This document shows positions 57,908 through 64,000 of a stretch of 64,000 bases of DNA, in pieces. This DNA comes from Ehretia macrophylla (lineage: Eukaryota > Streptophyta > Magnoliopsida > Boraginales > Ehretiaceae): assembly GCA_037974665.1 (NCBI GenBank), contig CM075768.1, forward strand, positions 2,754,501 to 2,818,500. Direction: 5' to 3'. The translations under genes and the position numbers were made by a program. The notes under the pieces were generated by a model. The model made no database searches. It was not told the origin of the DNA and saw only the letters and a program-made list of their open reading frames with translations. How positions within the stretch are numbered: position 1 is the stretch's first letter; each line of letters starts with the position of its first letter.

Positions 57908-60900
57908 ATGGCTGGAGGTAGAACCCGTAGGGGCACAGATCCTCAAGAAGCAGGAAATGTAGCTCCACAAGATGTTGGGGATGCAGAGGAGTCATCTATC
58001 GGTGAATAGATGCTGAGTAGAATGGCAGCTACTATGGACCGGATAGCCCAAGTATTTGAATGACAGGCTGCAAGAGAGGCCACTGGTGCAGGGAACAACA
58101 ACAGTGCTGGCAGTAGCAGCGATGGCAATAGAAACGGTGGTGATGGCATGTTAGAAAGATTCCTCAAGTATAGGCCCCCGAAGTTCCAAGGAGAGCCAAA
58201 TGATGAAAAAACAGAGGCTTGGTTGGAAAATTTCGAGACTACTTATGGTGCCCTCAACTATAATGATGACAAAAAGATTACTTTTGCGGTATTCCTATTG
58301 GAAGGTGATGCTCGTCAATGGTGGAGGACAGTGAGTCTGCAGTGGGAGCAACAACGCACTCCACATACATGGGGTAATTTTGTGAAAGCTTTCAAGGACA
58401 ACTACATCTCGAAGATTGCTCGAGAGAATTGGGAAGAAGAATTCATGTCCTGCAAATAAGGGAGTTCGACTATTGCACAATACGAGGCCTGATTTCACAG
58501 GCTGTCTCATTATGCTTCGAAGTTGGTCTACACTGATAGTAAGAGTATCAGGAGGTTTATCAAGGGCTTAAGGCCAGAAATCCAGGACAACTTGGCCCCT
58601 TTCCAATTTACCACCTATAGTGAGGCTGTGACACCCCGATCCCTCTCGAGACCGGGTGTTCTATCAATCGATCTAAACACAACCCAAACTAAACCCGGCC
58701 ATAAATTTTCAGGGAAAACGGACGGAGTCTCCCCTGTTTCTAGGCGAAAAGTAAAACCTGCGACAGCATATAAGTGGACCAATACCATGTCCAAACATTC
58801 AACCACCTCAAGGCCATCCGAGCCTTGGTTCACAACAAGCAAAACACCAGTAAATATACATTCAAGCTTAGCAATTAAACTACACCAACCTATATCATAA
58901 GCTAGACTATCATACCTTTCTATCTCTTTTCCTTTGTCATTACAAATATACATTGAAGTTAAGCTACATTAACTAAATACATAATCTAGTGAAACTTAAA
59001 TTACATCCCCTTTAACATTAAATACATATAATACATAAAAGCATACAACTTTACAACTTTGACAACTCAAGTCACATAGGCACGCAGGACAACTCTTCAA
59101 GCACAGACTTTCACGAAATCACGAACTCTCCAGCTAACATGGCATTTCCTGAAATGTGGTGGTGAGGAGTGAGTATACACAACACGTATACTCAGTGAGG
59201 GCGAGACAGATATCGAATTGGAGAGAAAGAAAGTCGTGCAATGCAAATAAGACAGTTAAGCAATATAATTGATAAATAAGCAATCAAAACAAATAATCAA
59301 TACAATAAGCAATTACTGAAAGCATTAACACAACCATTCAAAGCTATACCACACTTTGAAGGCTATGGTTCACTCATACGAGCAATGTACCATTTCACGA
59401 GCGATACATCAATCTCGAGCTTGATGTTGACAACGATGACAATAAGCGCGCATCCACCTTATAATACCAGTTTGGAATACCCCGAAAGTATCCATCAATC
59501 TACGACCCAAATCTCCCTGGGAGGCAGCCCAAGCGAGAAGAGGGAATAGCTACAGAGCTAGAGCAACCAACACTGGCAACCCGAGGCTACCCAGAGAGGC
59601 CCATCACTCACGTGCTGACACTATGCAATACAAGACTCGATACAATGCAATAAACGAGCGATAGCACAACAATACAAACTAGTGACAACAAACGAGATAA
59701 CAAGCAATCACAATCAATACTAGCATTCAACTAACTTTTCAAGCATAACAAGTAAAATCACAAATCGGCCCCAACTATCAAAACACTACCATTTCCAAAC
59801 GAGCCACGAGTTCTGGAAACCGACTTCGCCAATCCTCCTAGGTCACCATAAGGCACGTCCAAGGACCCCGAAACCCTACTTTACCCTAGAATTCGCGCAA
59901 AGCCCCGATTTCTCCCTTTGCTCGTTTGAACTACAACTATATCAACCAAACACCCAACAAATGCCATAATCACACCAAAAGTGCTTCCATGGCCTCCCGA
60001 AACAATGCCAACACGCAAAACGAGAAAACGCCAAACTCGACCTAAACGACCCCGACTTTCACAAAGGCATAATTCACGTTTTTTCCACTACGCAACCCAA
60101 ACAAACCATGCATTTAGGCATTCTAGCATACCTAGCACATTTCTACATCAACGGAAAGCATAACAGCGCAACTTCAAGGTTTTACTATTCATAAAACACT
60201 ATTCATTAATCAATTTAAATTACAATCTCAACATTCAACCGCAGAAAATGTTAAAAAGCTATAAATACATGTTCTACAATTGCCAAGGAACATTCTAGTA
60301 GCATCAAAACGCTTTAAATAACAATCTACGGATAAATTTTAAAAATCAAAGTTTAGATACAAATATTTCAAATGCACAAATAACGATGAAACCCTCACCT
60401 TAGACGCTCCTAGACACTAGGAAAACCTCGTAGGATGCCTCAGAAACCACCCCGTGGAAGCCCTCGCGAAGAATTGAAGATTTGGTTTGAAATCTTTTTT
60501 TTTTTCTCCTCTCAAATTTTCGGCCTTGCTATGTTCTGTTTCTCAGCTCTTTTATTTTTTGTTTTGTGCTTTTATTATGCAAATAAGGTGACAAAGGGTC
60601 AAAGCCCCTTGGTCAAACCACTTAAACTTGGTCAAACTAGCCTATTTTCATGCATTTTTAAGCTAAAACAACTATGGAAATATTAATTCTAGCTAGCAAC
60701 AATTAAAATATAAAATTTAAGTCATCTAAATACTAGTTTCACTATTTGCTGAGGACTAGAAACCGATCTCTACCTATCGCTCTCGATATGCTATGCACTT
60801 TGCGTCAACCAAGAAGTGACAATTAAATCTTAAAGAATCTAAGAAATATATCATTTTTGAAAGGCATCATAGTTTAAAATTTACTCTGGCTCGGAGCCAC

Positions 60901-61736
60901 TTTCCTCTTTTATTTGAAAACCGAGTGATTTTATTGCAAGACAACCAAAACCGATTATTAAAATAATCAAAGCAATCAAGGTAATCAATATTCATCTAAA
61001 TTAATTAATTTAACCATTTCTAGAACATTTTAAGAATTATAAAGTTAATATTAAGCTACAAATGAAAGTTAATATAAACACATAGTTAAATACAATTAAA
61101 CACTAACATTTAAGATGACACTTAATTAATCACAAGAAAAGAATTTCAATTACTATAATTATTAGGAATAGGTAATAAACTTTTAATTATTCAATTTACA
61201 ACTACTAAATGCTTCCAAGAGGAATATTAAAATAGTGCAAGTTGGTTGATTTAACTAATTAAACAATTAATCAAATGCAATCAAGTGCTATTAAATGCAT
61301 GCCGGGTTCGGGTTATTACAGAGGCCTTCAATTCCACATCCCGAGTCCAGAAGAGAAAGAGTGAGGTCAAAGTAAGGCTGAGCCAATTAAACAAGAGGTC
61401 GTTTCAACTGAGCCAAGGCCAGAGTCAAAGTCAGTCTAGACCATTTGTTGTGAGAGCCTAGCCAAGTAGTTCGATGGTTTCTTCAGCCAGGGGTTTCTCA
61501 GGTAATAATGCTGCATCTCAGACTACCTTGTGTGCCTTTTGTAACCGCAAGGGCCACACAGAGGCCAACTGTTGTAAAAAGACCGGGAAATGCACAGGCT
61601 TTAGAAGCGACCGATATAAGGTGAAGGATTGCTCAAAGTGGCAAAGGATTCAAGGACAGAGCTCGGGAAGAGGCCCACATTATAAAGCTAATGCATCTGC
61701 CCAACGTGTCCAGGCTCGAGTTTTTACAATTGAGTA
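57908..61736 (+). pseudogene. gag of element F, split by a solo LTR
   Basis: It starts at the ATG at 57908 (MAGGRTRRGTDPQEAG). The core has YRPPKFQGEPNDEKTEAWLE, FLLEGDARQWWRTV, FVKAFKDNYISKIARENWEE and RRFIKGLRPEIQDNLAPFQF. A 2694-bp LTR cuts it at 58627. After 61320 the reading resumes (FNSTSRVQKRKSEVK), with a Ser/Gln-rich linker and zinc knuckles (CAFCNRKGHTEANC, CTGFRSDRYKVKDC; the second has lost a Cys and a His). Stops occur before the core near 58007 and 58062, after it near 58457 and 58489, and at 61460 and 61734. The LTR inserted without disturbing frame apart from its 5-bp duplication. Confidence 0.92.
58627..61320 (-). repeat. Solo LTR inside gag of element F (2694 bp)
   Basis: Plus-strand ends are TGTGACACCCCGATCC and GGGTTCGGGTTATTACA. 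A perfect GAGGC duplication flanks it (58622-58626, 61321-61325). Sense strand: donor GTCTAAG|GTGAGG at 60399/60398 and acceptor CATTTCAG|GAA at 59149/59148. The frame after the acceptor is short (NAMLAGEFVIS) and less acidic than in the others. Confidence 0.95.
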
Positions 61737-61739
61737 AGA

Positions 61740-62240
61740 GGAGTTGCCCAAAGGAGCCGTAATTGTGGAAGGTACATTCCTAATTCTGAATCAACTGGTT
61801 AAAGTATTAATTGATCCTGGTGCCACTCATTCCTTTTTTACTCACCCTTGTGTGCACATGTTAATATGCAAGTTGAAAAACTACCTTATAAAGTTGAGGT
61901 TAGTACACCTATAGGATTTAAGTTTTTAACTAAGTCGGTGTGCAAGGCTTGTGGAATACTAATAAAAGGCCAAGAATTCTCTGCTGACCTTATCTTTCTC
62001 CCCTTCCAAGACTACCAGGTTATCTTGGGAATGGACTGGCTTGCAAAACATCATGCTCAACTAGATTGTAGAACCAAAGTAGTGAAGTTTCAGGTTCCGG
62101 GCCAACTATTGGTAGAAGTCACGGGCAATAGCAGTTTTTTGGGGAATTCCATTATCTCGTCAACTAAAGTTGTTAAGTTTATAAGAAACGGATGTAGTCG
62201 ATATCTTGTCTACCTAATCAATAAGCCTCAAATAAAGTAA
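61740..62240 (+). pseudogene. Protease domain of element F, active site altered
   Basis: The motif reads VLIDPGATHSFF at about 61806-61841, with Pro in place of the catalytic-loop Ser (DSG in element A). DYQVILGMDWLAKHHAQLDC lies at 62009-62068. A frameshift near 61855 separates the two halves. The stop at 62238-62240 ends the frame before the RT. A retropepsin with DPG is not expected to be active. Confidence 0.9.
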
Positions 62241-62242
62241 AG

Positions 62243-62872
62243 TTGGAGAAAATCCTTGTGATTCAGGAATATCCAGATGTGTTCCCGGAGAAATTACCTG
62301 GTTTGCCACCAGAGAGGGAGATCCAGTTCGTGATTGAGCTACTACCAGGCACTCAGCCGATATCCAAAGCTCCTTACCGAATGACACCAATAGAGCTTCA
62401 GGAGTTGAAGATACAATTACAAGGGTTACTGGAAAAAGGTTTTATCCAACCGAGTTCATCGTTGTGGGGAACACCGGTATTGTTTGTAAAGAAGAAAGAT
62501 GATACTGTGTGATTGTGTATTGATTACCGAGGGCTGAATCAAGTAACAGTCAAGAACAAGTATCCATTGTCGTTGATTGATAAATTGTTCGATCAGCTGT
62601 AGGGAGCCAAAATCTGTTCTAAGTTCAACTTGAGGTAGGGATACTATCAACTATGTGCCCGTAAGGAGGATGCGTCAATGTCCGCATTCCGTACTCGATA
62701 TGGACATTATGAGTTCGTGGTGATGCCGTTTGGGTTGACCAATACACCAGCTGCTTTTATGGATCTCATGCACAGGGTGTTTCGGTCGTACTTGGACCAA
62801 TTTGTGGTGGTCTTTATTGATGACATTTTAGTGTACTCAAAGTAAGAGTTCGAGCATGAACAACACTTGCAC
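62243..62872 (+). pseudogene. Partial reverse transcriptase of element F
   Basis: In order: [57 protein letters not shown], a stop-containing segment around SKFNLR-stop-GYYQL (62622-62650), [18 protein letters not shown], and the active site [12 protein letters not shown] at about 62809-62845. The family's Asp in motif A (KFDL) reads Asn. The reading then stops and is cut by an LTR at about 62873. RNase H and integrase are off-window. Confidence 0.92.
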
Positions 62873-64000
62873 TTTAATGCCTCGATCCCATACCCGCGGT
62901 CACAAAAAATAAGAGAAAACGGACGGAGTTTCCCCTGTTTATAGGACTATCAGTTTACCTGCTCACAAAATATTTTACCACAACCCCATAAGCAAACTCC
63001 TTAATAGTTCCATCCTCATTTACCATCAAATGCAACAAATCCTCAAGGCCATGCGAGCCTTGGACCTCAACAAAAGATCACAACAAGCATGCAGATAGTC
63101 ATAGAATTCCTAAGTCATCAAATTGATTATCATATCACTCTAATACTCTCTACTCAATCTACTTAAAGGTTAAATCCTTCAATCATTTTCCATCTCAATT
63201 CACACAAGGAAGCAAGCAAATTAGACAATGAAGTAAATCCCTAAGTTATTACATGTCGAAACACTAGGTTTACCTTTACTTGTTACATTCTTACAATAAC
63301 AAATATATACAAGGCACGCAGGCCTCAAAAGAACATAATTATCACAAATTTACGTAAAACAATCAACTAAGGCTAGGACATCTATTCAAAGAGACTCTCG
63401 AACTTTCTTTTCCTTAGGCTCCAAAGGCTCCGAACCTGAAATGGTTAGAAAGAATGAGTGAGCATACAAAACGTATGCCTAGTGAGGGAGGGAACTTAAA
63501 ATCAGGGAGTTTGGAAAATAGTTTCGTGCAACGCAATAATCAACAGTAAACAAATTATCAATATGAAACCACTATACATTAAATAAGCTAAACAGTCCAT
63601 ATCAAGAAAGATAATCAACCACAGTAGAACAATTATATTAAGCAATCTAAAAGAAACAATAACAATGTAACACACAATTCACTTATACAATCTATTTAAC
63701 ATAGTTAAGAACACAACAAAGGTAACAATCAAATATAACTCTCCAAGGACTTAGGGCCCAAGCGAGAGGTACATATAAGAAGGATATAAGGTAACTCCTC
63801 AAGAACTTAGAGCCCAAGCGAGAGTTACACAATAAGGAATACTAGTAGACCTTGAACTCGTACCACGAACCACGAACTATGAACCACGAACATAAATCTT
63901 GAGATGATAATGTCAATGATAACGATAAACCAGCATACCACCTTATAACTCCAAAATGGGTGTACTCCAAATGTACCCCGAATATCTTACGACCCAATTC
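62873..64000 (-). repeat. LTR interrupting element F RT, continues past the window
   Basis: From about 62873 the sequence matches the LTR at 35948-38760 (CCTCGATCCC, AAAACGGACGGAGT, CAAGGCACGCAGGCCTC). The start is decayed (TTTAATGCC instead of TGTCACACC). The acceptor AACCATTTCAG|GTT is at 63436/63435, followed by the charged frame SEPLEPKEKKVRESL. The other end is outside the window. Confidence 0.88.

Larger units (their letters stand above)
51079..62872 (+). mobile_element. Element F: chromovirus with 5' LTR, gag, protease and partial RT
   Basis: A plus-strand Ty3/gypsy element with a 5' LTR (51079-57657, split by a solo LTR), an initiator-Met type PBS, gag (split by a solo LTR), protease, and RT up to 62872. 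There an LTR of another copy interrupts the RT motif after the FIDD box. The remainder of pol and the 3' LTR should lie beyond 64000. Stops and a changed protease active site show it is inactive. Confidence 0.9.

Overview
The window is nuclear DNA of a flowering plant, very probably a eudicot. It holds spliced genes with GT-AG introns, a plant-type cytochrome b561/DOMON protein, and nested LTR retrotransposons with plant initiator-Met primer-binding sites. I cannot name the species. Roughly 80% of the window is transposable-element DNA.

Host genes. Three look intact: (1) a single-exon cytochrome b561 and DOMON domain protein (10229-11452, +); (2) a five-exon ankyrin + double BTB/POZ protein of 579 aa (27144-30849, -), like Arabidopsis At2g04740; (3) a seven-exon TBC/Rab-GAP protein of 396 aa with both catalytic fingers (31663-34061, -). 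Genes 2 and 3 are head-to-tail neighbours about 0.8 kb apart. All splice joins I propose keep frame.

Left flank (1-9549). A decayed Ty3/gypsy chromovirus (gag, PR, RT, RH, IN, chromodomain, 3' LTR) sits inside an older LTR. That LTR sits in the 3' end of a Tat-like Ty3/gypsy element carrying an antisense extra ORF with a transposase-like domain.

Middle (11.5-26.3 kb). A deleted Copia element (205-bp LTRs) is followed by a deleted Tat-like element (about 0.7-kb LTRs, near-perfect TSD). The Tat 3' region is a 28-bp GC-rich minisatellite split by a 2.7-kb solo LTR. A Helitron helicase remnant and a non-autonomous MULE-like element (130-bp TIRs, perfect 9-bp TSD) follow.

Right part (35.3-64 kb). 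A degenerate ~315-bp tandem satellite is interrupted by a solo LTR and by a pol-less, gag-only chromovirus whose two LTRs each contain another solo LTR. Next come a Copia 3' remnant and a chromovirus (5' LTR, PBS, gag, PR, partial RT) that holds one solo LTR in its 5' LTR, one in gag, and a further LTR cutting its RT.

Most striking observation. The long chromoviral LTRs (2.3-3.4 kb each), on both strands and from divergent subfamilies, share one layout. A splice-donor-like site (usually AAG|GTGARG) lies upstream. 1.2-1.8 kb downstream, and 0.4-0.7 kb before the LTR 3' end, comes an acceptor-like site (pyrimidine tract, sometimes a CTAAC branch point, TTTCAG|G). A short, usually acidic ORF follows, mostly in one phase relative to the acceptor. 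This suggests an intron inside the LTR, hence in the 5' leader of the genomic RNA. It is an inference from sequence and needs transcript data.
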